From: Bacillus sp. IITD106
GTDB taxonomy: Bacteria > Bacillota > Bacilli > Bacillales > Bacillaceae_C
Assembly: GCF_019459225.1 (NCBI RefSeq)
Contig: NZ_JAIAZY010000042.1
Span: forward strand, 1-37,329
Length of the DNA stretch: 37,329 nucleotides
Direction of reading: 5' to 3'
In this document: piece by piece, positions 25,876 through 33,407 of the stretch
Layout: the number at the start of each line of letters is the position of its first letter
Position numbering within the stretch: the stretch's first letter is position 1
Notes under the pieces: generated by a model
What the model was told of the DNA's origin: nothing
The model's input: the letters and a program-made list of their open reading frames with translations, nothing else
Databases searched by the model: none
Translations under genes and position numbers: made by a program

Positions 25876-25978
25876 AAATTCGAATGGCTTTAGGTGATAC
25901 TAATAATAGATTGGCAATAACATCACTAATCCAAGAATAAAATTGTTACTGCTAGCTTTAAACTAGCAGAAAGTATCG

Positions 25979-26007
25979 TTGACAAGCTAGTATAGGGGTG
26001 ATAAAAA
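25979..26007 (+). promoter_or_regulatory. Candidate promoter of the kinase/regulator operon
   Basis: TTGACA at 25979-25984 is a perfect -35 box; TAAAAA at 26002-26007 is a weak -10 box after 17 bases. A small stem-loop, CTGCTAG-CTTTAAA-CTAGCAG, precedes it. A transcript from here would carry a leader of about 250 bases before the histidine kinase gene. Confidence 0.45.
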
Positions 26008-26117
26008 AGAAGCGTGGACATAGAGATTCCCGTTTATTCTTGTTCAAAGGAAGCATTTTAATTTTTTTAATATTAAACTAAGACTTTTGAAATGAGACTT
26101 TCGTTATCTAACTTTAA

Positions 26118-26224
26118 GTGCCAACGGGTCAAAGTCATAAACCCGCGCCTGTGAAAGGCAATGAGTGTTTTTTTAGCTAAGAACATTTGCTTGTCGCAGG
26201 AGAGGCTTGCGCTTAGCGTTTTTT
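26118..26224 (+). ncRNA. Structured leader element with two hairpin/T-tract units (unidentified)
   Basis: Between the candidate promoter and the kinase gene lie: hairpin CGGGT/ACCCG (26125-26129 with 26141-26145), hairpin GCCT/AGGC (26147-26150 with 26156-26159) then seven T (26168-26174), and a long bulged stem pairing GCTAAG plus CGCAGG (26176-26200) with CTTGCG plus CTTAGC (26206-26217), followed by six T. TGCC at 26119-26122 can also pair with GGCA at 26157-26160, giving an alternative fold. This is the form of a transcription-attenuation leader or riboswitch, but it fits no riboswitch class I can recognise. Tandem terminators for a lost gene would look similar. Confidence 0.45.
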
Positions 26225-26261
26225 CACTACTCAAAACATAAATGTGCTAAACAGAAAGCAG

Positions 26262-26321
26262 GTGGCTATTATAAAAAAACTTTATCACTCTTTTAATAAA
26301 TTTTGGTTTATCAAAAAATGA
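26262..26321 (+). other. Out-of-frame 5' coding segment of the histidine kinase
   Basis: From GTG 26262 (or the ATA at 26271) an open frame reads KKLYHSFNKFWFIKK and then hits TGA after AAA AAA. One extra A in the six-A run at 26313-26318 would fuse it with MIIIFTVML of the kinase. The segment gives the basic residues expected before the first membrane span, and AGGTGG at 26260-26265 is the only ribosome-site-like sequence nearby, so it looks like the true N-terminus. Confidence 0.6.
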
Positions 26322-28021
26322 TCATCATATTTACAGTCATGCTTTTATTCTTATATTTAATAAGTCTGGCTCTTACTAATAATGGAAAGAACATTATCGA
26401 AGAACAGTATAAAGATTCGCTTAAGTCAAATATCAGTTTTTATGGGGAAATACTAGATAATCATATTTTCTTTATTAGAACCCGACAATTACAACTCTTT
26501 TCTAATTCAAATGTTGAAAAGTTAAGTTTCTTGGGAAATTTAGCGACTGGCTATGAAGAAGTAGAGTTAGTAAATGGAGTTAGGCAGGAAGTTGGCATGA
26601 TCAACGACTCCAGTAATTTTATTATACATAATGGCATCATCATTGAGTCCTATGATCGAGTTATAGATAATAGGAAAGGATTGATCGCAAAAAAAGATGG
26701 ATTATGGGATGAAATAAAAGAATTCAGAAATCAAAATGAAAATAATATTTTATTTCAAATAAATGATGGTCTTTATCTTTTAACAGCGAATGAAGGCAAT
26801 AATATTTTTTCCTATATTGAAATTTCAAAAGAACAATTATTAGAAACCGTTTCCAATATTGTGAAAGGTACAAATGATTCAGCAGTCTTTTTCGTTGATA
26901 ATAAAACACACCAAATCATAAGTAAAGATATTGTGAACGAATCACTTATTCTAGATATATCTGAAAAAGGAACCGAATTACACATTGAGAAAGAGGAAAA
27001 TGGCGATGCGGGACATTATCAATCTTTTACGATTTATTCTGAAAATGATGAATATCAAATAGGTTCTTATGCGTTAGATTCTTTGGATATGACCTTGTAT
27101 ACGTATATAAATAAAAAAGAAATGACGAAGAAACTATCTAGTTTAAGTAATGGATTTTTAATATTGACAATCATTTCCTTTCTTATTTTTATTTTATTTG
27201 CATGGCTTGTTAATAAAATGATTCATAAACCATTAAATAAGCTTGTTCTACTGTTTCAAAATCATCGTGAAGGCAGCCACGTGCACCTGAAAGGGATAGG
27301 AAGCAGTGCTGGTGAATTTTCCTATTTGTATCATAGTTTTAATGAAATGGCTGATCGATTGGATCAATCTATTAAAGAAAATTATCAACAAAAGTTAGCG
27401 ATTCAAAACTCTGAATTGAAACAACTTCAATCACAGATTAACCCGCATTTCCTATATAACAGTTTTTATAATATCTATCGTTTAAGTAAAATGAACGATC
27501 TTGATCAAGTATCTCTGCTTTCTCAAAAACTGGCCAGTTACTACCAGTTTATTACGAAAAGTGGTAGTGATGAGGTTGAATTTGAAAAGGAGTACAAGCA
27601 TGCTTTAGATTATTGCACTATTCAAAAAATTAGATTTTTTAATCGGATTGATTATAGCGCACCTGAGTTAAATGAAGAAGTTAAGCAAATAATGGTTCCA
27701 CGATTAATCTTACAACCAGTTATTGAAAATGCATTTGAACATGCTTTTGAAAATATGGAGAGGGGAGTATTAAAAGTTCATGTTGCATATGAAAATAAGG
27801 AATTAACTATAACGGTAGAGGATAACGGCGACCAATTAACGGATGAAGCATTGGCTGATATTCAAAATAGGCTAGCCAATCCTGAAAGGGAAAAAGAGAA
27901 AACAGGCATATTTAATGTATCGTCTCGCTTGAAAATACGATATGGCATGGAAAGTGGTTTGTTTGCAAGCAGAAGCATGATGGGTGGAATGAAGATGGAA
28001 ATAAAAATTAAGGAAGGTTGA
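26303..28021 (+). CDS. YesM-like sensor histidine kinase (probable 5' frameshift)
   Basis: About 572 residues in the open frame. A first membrane span lies at about 6-24, an extracellular sensor domain runs to about 275, a second span to about 302, then a HAMP linker. The His_kinase domain has SQINPHFLYNSFYNIYRL near 375-392, with the phosphorylated His in NPHF, and the ATPase domain has QPVIENAFEHAF and a later EDNGD. It should phosphorylate the YesN-like regulator, whose gene overlaps it. The annotated TTG start at 26303 and the ATG at 26318 have no ribosome site, and a preceding frame (26262-26321) codes for a fitting N-terminus, so a one-base loss in a six-A run is likely. This may be a sequencing error or a real switch-like mutation. 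Confidence 0.85.
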   Translation: MVYQKMIIIFTVMLLFLYLISLALTNNGKNIIEEQYKDSLKSNISFYGEILDNHIFFIRTRQLQLFSNSNVEKLSFLGNLATGYEEVELVNGVRQEVGMINDSSNFIIHNGIIIESYDRVIDNRKGLIAKKDGLWDEIKEFRNQNENNILFQINDGLYLLTANEGNNIFSYIEISKEQLLETVSNIVKGTNDSAVFFVDNKTHQIISKDIVNESLILDISEKGTELHIEKEENGDAGHYQSFTIYSENDEYQIGSYALDSLDMTLYTYINKKEMTKKLSSLSNGFLILTIISFLIFILFAWLVNKMIHKPLNKLVLLFQNHREGSHVHLKGIGSSAGEFSYLYHSFNEMADRLDQSIKENYQQKLAIQNSELKQLQSQINPHFLYNSFYNIYRLSKMNDLDQVSLLSQKLASYYQFITKSGSDEVEFEKEYKHALDYCTIQKIRFFNRIDYSAPELNEEVKQIMVPRLILQPVIENAFEHAFENMERGVLKVHVAYENKELTITVEDNGDQLTDEALADIQNRLANPEREKEKTGIFNVSSRLKIRYGMESGLFASRSMMGGMKMEIKIKEG

Positions 28022-28026
28022 TAGAG

Positions 28027-29670
28027 TTGTATCGACTTCTCATTGTTGACGATGAACCAATTATTGTAGATGGATTAACTCAGTTATTTTCAGAACAGGA
28101 AATGGAATTTGATATTTATCCTGCATATTCAGTGTCAGAAGCGTTGGAGCGTGCCATTCAAACAAAAATTGATATTGTTATTGCGGATATGAGGATGCCT
28201 AATAAAAATGGCCTCCAGCTCATTGATGAAATACAATCACTTTGGCCGCAATGTCGAATTATTTTTTTGACAGGATATGACGACTTTGATTATGTATACA
28301 ATGCGATAAAACGTAATATCGACAGCTATATTTTAAAAACGGAAGATGATGAGGTGCTACTTGAGGCGGTAAGGAATTCTATAAAAAAATTGGAGGAGGA
28401 AAGATCTTTTCAAGAAGAAATTGAATTAGGCAGGCGCAGATTTGAACAAATGATTCCATTTGTAAAAAGAGAAAAATTAGAGGAACTCCTAAAAGGTGAA
28501 ATTATCAGCGAATTAACAAGGCAACCGATAGCTTGGGAACAAACTCTTGAAATCGATTTGAATGCTGAATGGCACATTGTTGCAGGAGTCATCGATTCCT
28601 CAAACACCAAAGATAAGATGCAAATGCTATACGAAGTACAGGAATTATTTGTTAAAAAATTACATTCTCATCTAGCTGCTGAGTACCTTATTTACGATCA
28701 TACCTTTGCAGTGTGGTTTATTCAGCCAAAAAAGATTGATGGTATATTTTTTAAAGATGCCAAGCCTAAATGGGAAAGGATAAAGGAATACATTATTGGA
28801 AATATAGAAAGTGTACAGGAGAATTTCGATACATTTACGGATTCGAAATTTTCGTTTGTTATTGGAAGAAAGCCAGTCGAAAAAGCTTCTGTTAGTAAAG
28901 AATTCTATGAAATGTGTGAATGTCTAAAGGTTATGTCCTTCTTACCACAAGAGATGATGATTGTTGATTTAAGTAAAGGGGATCCCTTTTTCAAAGATAG
29001 CTTTACAAATCATAAGGATTGGAAGAAAGAATTGCCTAGATTAGAAGGGGCTATTTCTTCAGGAAATTTAAAAGAAGCTATGAAAATAGTTGATTCGTTA
29101 TTTGAAGGAATATTTAGTATAGGTCATCCTTCAACGATTGAAATAGGAGAATTTTTATGCTCTATATCTCTCCTATTATGGTCTTTTATGCGAAATAAGG
29201 AATTGCATCATTATTTTGTGCGGGAAAATGACGTTCAGTTTGAGTTGCTTGAAGATTTTCCCGCCATTATCAATTCTAAAGAAAGAGCAATCTTTTTTGT
29301 GAAAAAAATTTGTCATTACCAAACCTTACTAAGAGAAGAAAGTAAAAATAATACCATAAGTCTCGTCAATGAATTTATTAAAAAGAATATATCTGGTGAT
29401 CTTTCCCTTGTCACAATAGCCAAATCAGTCTATTTAAATCCATCTTATCTATCCCGTTTCTATAAGGAGCATACAGGGATGAATCTATCCGATTTTATTA
29501 ATCAAGTTAAAATTGAACAAGCAAAATATTATTTAAGCGAAACAGATATGTTTATTCAAACGATTGCGAATAAACTTGGTTTTAATTCTCCTTCCTATTT
29601 TACTTTATTTTTTCGGAAACATGTAAATCAATCTCCACAAGAATATAGAGAACGGCATTTAAAGTGGTAA
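28027..29670 (+). CDS. YesN-like response regulator (receiver plus AraC domain)
   Basis: A 547-residue regulator. The receiver domain starts YRLLIVDDEP, with acidic residues at 9-10 and phosphorylated Asp54 in IADMRMP; TGYDDFDY and ILKTEDD (Lys in the conserved site) follow. A long middle region precedes a C-terminal AraC-type double helix-turn-helix at about 445-545 (NPSYLSRFYKEHTGMN and LGFNSPSYFTLFFRKHVNQSPQEYR). I prefer TTG 28027 because AAGGAAGG lies 9 bases upstream; the TTG at 28018 overlaps the kinase stop but has no room for that site. With the kinase it forms a two-component pair, and the LplABC-like operon 100 bp downstream is its likely target. Confidence 0.9.
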   Translation: MYRLLIVDDEPIIVDGLTQLFSEQEMEFDIYPAYSVSEALERAIQTKIDIVIADMRMPNKNGLQLIDEIQSLWPQCRIIFLTGYDDFDYVYNAIKRNIDSYILKTEDDEVLLEAVRNSIKKLEEERSFQEEIELGRRRFEQMIPFVKREKLEELLKGEIISELTRQPIAWEQTLEIDLNAEWHIVAGVIDSSNTKDKMQMLYEVQELFVKKLHSHLAAEYLIYDHTFAVWFIQPKKIDGIFFKDAKPKWERIKEYIIGNIESVQENFDTFTDSKFSFVIGRKPVEKASVSKEFYEMCECLKVMSFLPQEMMIVDLSKGDPFFKDSFTNHKDWKKELPRLEGAISSGNLKEAMKIVDSLFEGIFSIGHPSTIEIGEFLCSISLLLWSFMRNKELHHYFVRENDVQFELLEDFPAIINSKERAIFFVKKICHYQTLLREESKNNTISLVNEFIKKNISGDLSLVTIAKSVYLNPSYLSRFYKEHTGMNLSDFINQVKIEQAKYYLSETDMFIQTIANKLGFNSPSYFTLFFRKHVNQSPQEYRERHLKW

Positions 29671-29701
29671 ACAAAGTAAAAGGATGTAAATATATTCTTA
29701 T

Positions 29702-29715
29702 AGAAAGCGCTCTCC
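29702..29715. promoter_or_regulatory. cre-like CcpA site
   Basis: AGAAAGCGCTCTCC fits the Bacillus cre consensus TGWAANCGNTNWCA except at the first and last base. It lies about 60 bp upstream of the binding-protein start, in the promoter region of the third transporter operon, so glucose repression is likely. A clear -10/-35 pair was not resolved nearby (TTGATT at 29717 is a candidate -35). Confidence 0.6.
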
Positions 29716-29773
29716 GTTGATTTTAAACTATATGTAAGCGAATACAAAATGAAAAATGGGGAGTGAGAGGATC

Positions 29774-31444
29774 ATGCGAAAAAGATTCATGTTAGTCTTT
29801 ACCTTGATTTTATTAGCTGTTGGGTCTTCTTTAGCTGCTTGTAGTAAAGATAATAATCCAAGTAAATCCGTAGATGCAGGTAAATCGCAAACAGCGGATA
29901 CAGGTAAAAAAGATCCCCTAGGTAAATACGAAAAAACAGTTACGGTTACTGAAGTGTTGGGTCACGGAAAACCAGAAGATCCAAAAACAAAACAAGGGGT
30001 AACACCTCAAACAAATGGATATGTAACAAAATTAAAAGAAATGCTCAATATTGATTTAAAGTATAACTTGACAGTCCCCACTGAACAATTCGAGCAAAAA
30101 TTTTCATTATCGCTTGCTTCTGGTGATCTACCGGATCTCATGGCCATTGACATGCCGCAATTTGAAAAGTTCAAGAAACAAGGGATTTTAGCTGATTTGA
30201 CTGACGCCTATAATGATTATGCTTCGGATGAGCTTAAAAGTTATATGGATTTTGACGGTGGAAAAACATTAAATCTTTTCAAACAAGATGGAAAGATATT
30301 AGGGATTCCAAGTTATGAAGATCCATATATGTCCGCTCAATTCATGTGGATACGAAAAGATTGGTTAGATAAGTTAAATCTTAACGTACCGGAAACGTTT
30401 GAAGATCTTGAAAAAGTTGCTCAAGCATTTGTTGACAAGGATCCCGATGGAAATGGAAAGAATGACACATATGGAATTGCGTTAAATAAAGAGCTGGTTT
30501 CATGGGGATTTGATGCCAGAGGATTATTCTACACAATGGGAGCTTATCCAAAGGCATGGATAAAAGGGGAAGATGGAAGCATCGTTCCTGGTGAAACCCA
30601 ACCAGAAACGAAAGAAGCATTGAAATTAATGAATTCTTGGTATAAATCGGGAATCATTGATAAGGAATTTGCTTTAAAAGATACAGATAAAGTTGTAGAA
30701 GATATTGTGTCCGGTAAAGTGGGGATTTCATTTGGAGAATGGTGGTATCCAAATTGGCCGCTAAATACATCCAAGGAGAACAATCCGAAAGCGGAATGGA
30801 TTCCAATGGAACTACCATCTTACAAAGGTGAAAAAGGAAAAACTCTCGTTCCTTCTTTAAGACTTGGTCGTGTCATTGTTGTGAAAAAAGATTTCGAACA
30901 TCCAGAAGCGGCAATAAAAATGATGAATTTTTATCAAGAGTTGGCAAAGCCAGAATATGATGATGAAGTCAAAGCCGAAAATGGTTATGTATATAACTGG
31001 TTTCAAGCACGCATCTACAAACCAAATGATTTCCAAGAGGCTTTTGAAGATGTAAATAAGGCTTTAGACGAGAAGGCGGATAAGGTTGATTCTACTAGCA
31101 CTACAACATTAGCAGTATTTAAAGCCGCCAAAGAATACCTTGATGGCGACGAATCAAAATGGGGAATGTATTATAGCCGAGCCGCAAAAGATGGCGGTTG
31201 GGGAACGGTCGAAAAAATTCGTAAAGAAGGAAATGTCGTCTTTGATGAATTTGCCGGAGGAACAACTCCAACAATGGTCTCGAAAGGAAGCTCACTGGCA
31301 AAATTAACAGATGAAACATTTGTGAAAATCATCATGGGCTCAGAATCCATCAACAAGTTTGACGATTATGTCAAGAGCTGGGAAAAGCTTGGTGGAGAGA
31401 GAATCACGAAAGAGGTAAATGATTGGTATAAAGAAAATCATTAA
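29774..31444 (+). CDS. LplA-like extracellular solute-binding lipoprotein
   Basis: A 556-residue family 1 binding protein of the large LplA/YtcQ type common beside YesM/YesN pairs. The lipoprotein signal ends in the lipobox LAAC (Cys23), followed by a Lys/Ser/Asn-rich linker. The mature part shows SLASGDLPDLMAID near residue 114, KDGWGT and the conserved WMWIRKDWLDKLNL-like segment near 196 (here QFMWIRKDWLDKLNL). ATG 29774 is preceded by GGGGAGTGAGAGG; the ATG at 29756 would add six residues without a site. The substrate is probably an oligosaccharide cut by the downstream GH16 and GH35 enzymes (inference). Confidence 0.92.
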   Translation: MRKRFMLVFTLILLAVGSSLAACSKDNNPSKSVDAGKSQTADTGKKDPLGKYEKTVTVTEVLGHGKPEDPKTKQGVTPQTNGYVTKLKEMLNIDLKYNLTVPTEQFEQKFSLSLASGDLPDLMAIDMPQFEKFKKQGILADLTDAYNDYASDELKSYMDFDGGKTLNLFKQDGKILGIPSYEDPYMSAQFMWIRKDWLDKLNLNVPETFEDLEKVAQAFVDKDPDGNGKNDTYGIALNKELVSWGFDARGLFYTMGAYPKAWIKGEDGSIVPGETQPETKEALKLMNSWYKSGIIDKEFALKDTDKVVEDIVSGKVGISFGEWWYPNWPLNTSKENNPKAEWIPMELPSYKGEKGKTLVPSLRLGRVIVVKKDFEHPEAAIKMMNFYQELAKPEYDDEVKAENGYVYNWFQARIYKPNDFQEAFEDVNKALDEKADKVDSTSTTTLAVFKAAKEYLDGDESKWGMYYSRAAKDGGWGTVEKIRKEGNVVFDEFAGGTTPTMVSKGSSLAKLTDETFVKIIMGSESINKFDDYVKSWEKLGGERITKEVNDWYKENH

Positions 31445-31451
31445 ACAAGTG

Positions 31452-31480
31452 AAAAGGGGGAGACTATCCCTCTTTTTTTT
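31452..31480 (+). terminator. Attenuating terminator after the binding-protein gene
   Basis: AAAAGGG pairs with CCCTCTTTT (one bulged C), followed by a run of eight T at 31473-31480. It starts 8 bp after the binding-protein stop and precedes the permease genes, again favouring excess binding protein. Confidence 0.65.
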
Positions 31481-31511
31481 ACAACGTACCTTAAAGAAGG
31501 TGGGGTTTACC

Positions 31512-32477
31512 ATGAAAAAGAATTACACCATTATGGATGAAGCAGATCCAAAAGTAATGATTACCACGAAGAAGAATTACTCTATTATGGGGCAGTTTAA
31601 AAAAGAGTTGCCGATGCATGTGATGTTAATTCCGGCAGTCATTTTAACGCTTATTTATGCATATGGACCGATGTTTGGAATTGTGATGGCATTTCAAGAT
31701 TTTCAACCTTATTTAGGTTTTCTTAAATCACCATGGGTAGGATGGGAAAACTTTGAATATATATTTAATTTACCGGATTTCGGGCAGGTTTTCTATAATA
31801 CTCTTTTTATTGCATCATCAAAGGTAGTTTTGGGTTTATTCGTTCCTTTGATTTTAGCACTTCTATTAAATGAAGTACGGAAGGTTCTTTTTTCAAGAGT
31901 TATTCAAACGAGTGTTTTTCTACCTTATTTTTTATCATGGGCTGTATTAGGCGGAGTTATTTTTGAACTCTTTTCATTAAATGGTCCTGTCAACGCGTTA
32001 TTGGAATTATTCGGTATCGACCCTATTATGTTTATGGGGAGTAATGGTTGGTTTAGAGCTATCATCATTGGTTCCGATGTATGGAAAGGAATGGGCTATA
32101 ATATGATCATCTTTTTAGCCGCCATTGTAGGGATTAACCCAAGTCTTTACGAAGCTGCTGAAGTGGATGGTGCTTCAAGGTTTAAACAAATGTGGCATAT
32201 TACCCTTCCAGGTATGCTTCCTATCATTATTTTGCTTGCCACCTTAAGTATTGGCGGAATTTTAAACGCTGGATTTGATCAGATTTTAATATTATATAAT
32301 CCGACTGTTTATGAAGGGGCGGATGTCATTGATACTTTTGTATATAGATTGGGATTATTTGACCAACAATATGCGCCTGCAGCTGCAGTTGGCCTTTTTA
32401 AATCTGTCATTTCATTAGGTTTAGTCGGACTTTCTTATTATTTAGCCTATAAATTTACGGATTATCGGATTTTTTAA
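31512..32477 (+). CDS. LplB-like sugar ABC transporter permease
   Basis: A 321-residue permease, about six membrane segments, of the LplB/YteP type. The coupling loop YEAAEVDGASRFKQMWHITLP lies near residue 215-235 and the conserved GYNMIIFLAAIVGINPSLYE precedes it. I choose ATG 31512, which has AAGGTGGGG 7 bases upstream; the ATG at 31419 lies within the preceding gene and would translate the terminator hairpin. Only 21 bp separate it from the next permease gene. No ATPase gene is nearby, so a shared MsmX-type ATPase is expected. Confidence 0.9.
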   Translation: MKKNYTIMDEADPKVMITTKKNYSIMGQFKKELPMHVMLIPAVILTLIYAYGPMFGIVMAFQDFQPYLGFLKSPWVGWENFEYIFNLPDFGQVFYNTLFIASSKVVLGLFVPLILALLLNEVRKVLFSRVIQTSVFLPYFLSWAVLGGVIFELFSLNGPVNALLELFGIDPIMFMGSNGWFRAIIIGSDVWKGMGYNMIIFLAAIVGINPSLYEAAEVDGASRFKQMWHITLPGMLPIIILLATLSIGGILNAGFDQILILYNPTVYEGADVIDTFVYRLGLFDQQYAPAAAVGLFKSVISLGLVGLSYYLAYKFTDYRIF

Positions 32478-32498
32478 TTGGAATATGGGGGTGATAGA

Positions 32499-33383
32499 AT
32501 GTTTTATAAGGAATCGATCGGACAGAAAGTTTTTAATATTGCTAATATGATATTTTTATCACTTGTCACGTTGTTTGGGATTCTTCCATTTGTCCATTTA
32601 TTGGCAGTGAGTTTAAGTTCAAATAGTGCCGCAGTTGCTGGGGAAGTCTTTTTCCTTCCGAAACATTTCACACTTGTTTCCTACGAGTATTTAGCAAAAA
32701 ATGCGGATTTTTTCATTGCCTTATGGGTTACCATAAAAAGGGTTGTGCTTGGAACATTTATTAACATGTTCTTAGTTATTATTACTGCTTATCCTTTATC
32801 CCGTGAAAACAAAGTATTTAAAGCCCGAACAGCCTATGTTTGGTTTTTTGCGATTACGATGTTTTTTGGCGGGGGATTAATTCCCACTTATATGGTCGTT
32901 AAGGATACAGGTATTCTTGATACGATTTGGGCGTTGATTTTACCCGGGGCAGTAAATGTCTTTTTTGTCGTGATGCTGTTAAACTTTTTCAGGGGGATTC
33001 CGAAAGATCTAGAGGAAGCGGCAATCATGGACGGTGCTAGTCATTGGACGTTGTTATTTAAAATTTATTTACCCATTTCTTTGCCTTCACTTGCAACGAT
33101 TTTATTATTTACAGTCGTCGGGCATTGGAATTCTTGGTTTGATGGTATTTTATATATGAATTCCCCGGCAAATTATCCTTTACAGTCTTATCTTTCAACA
33201 TTGATTACGTCGATTAATGTTCAAGCCATATCAGTAGAGGATTTAAGCAGACTGCAGGAAATGGGGGCAAAAACGTTAAGAACTGCACAAATCTTCATGG
33301 GGATTTTGCCAGTATTGCTCGTGTACCCATTTTTACAAAAATATTTTATTAAAGGGATTACGATTGGAAGTATAAAGGGATGA
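32499..33383 (+). CDS. LplC-like sugar ABC transporter permease
   Basis: A 294-residue permease of the LplC/YtcP type with about six membrane segments. Family features are the N-terminal FHLLAVSLSS-like segment (here VHLLAVSLSSNSAAVAG), FFGGGLIPTYMVVKDTGI and the coupling loop LEEAAIMDGASHWTLLFKIYLP near residue 178-200. ATG 32499 follows GGGGGTGAT; the upstream TTG at 32478 is not preceded by a site. It pairs with the LplB-like protein to form the channel. The GH16 gene begins 24 bp later, so transport and digestion are one unit. Confidence 0.92.
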   Translation: MFYKESIGQKVFNIANMIFLSLVTLFGILPFVHLLAVSLSSNSAAVAGEVFFLPKHFTLVSYEYLAKNADFFIALWVTIKRVVLGTFINMFLVIITAYPLSRENKVFKARTAYVWFFAITMFFGGGLIPTYMVVKDTGILDTIWALILPGAVNVFFVVMLLNFFRGIPKDLEEAAIMDGASHWTLLFKIYLPISLPSLATILLFTVVGHWNSWFDGILYMNSPANYPLQSYLSTLITSINVQAISVEDLSRLQEMGAKTLRTAQIFMGILPVLLVYPFLQKYFIKGITIGSIKG

Positions 33384-33407
33384 TCTATTTAAAAGGAGTG
33401 GAAGCAA

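Noticed and set aside
25818-25897. Short plus-strand frame through the strong terminator stem near 25833-25875
   Set aside because: The peptide is encoded by the terminator arms and is not preceded by a ribosome site.
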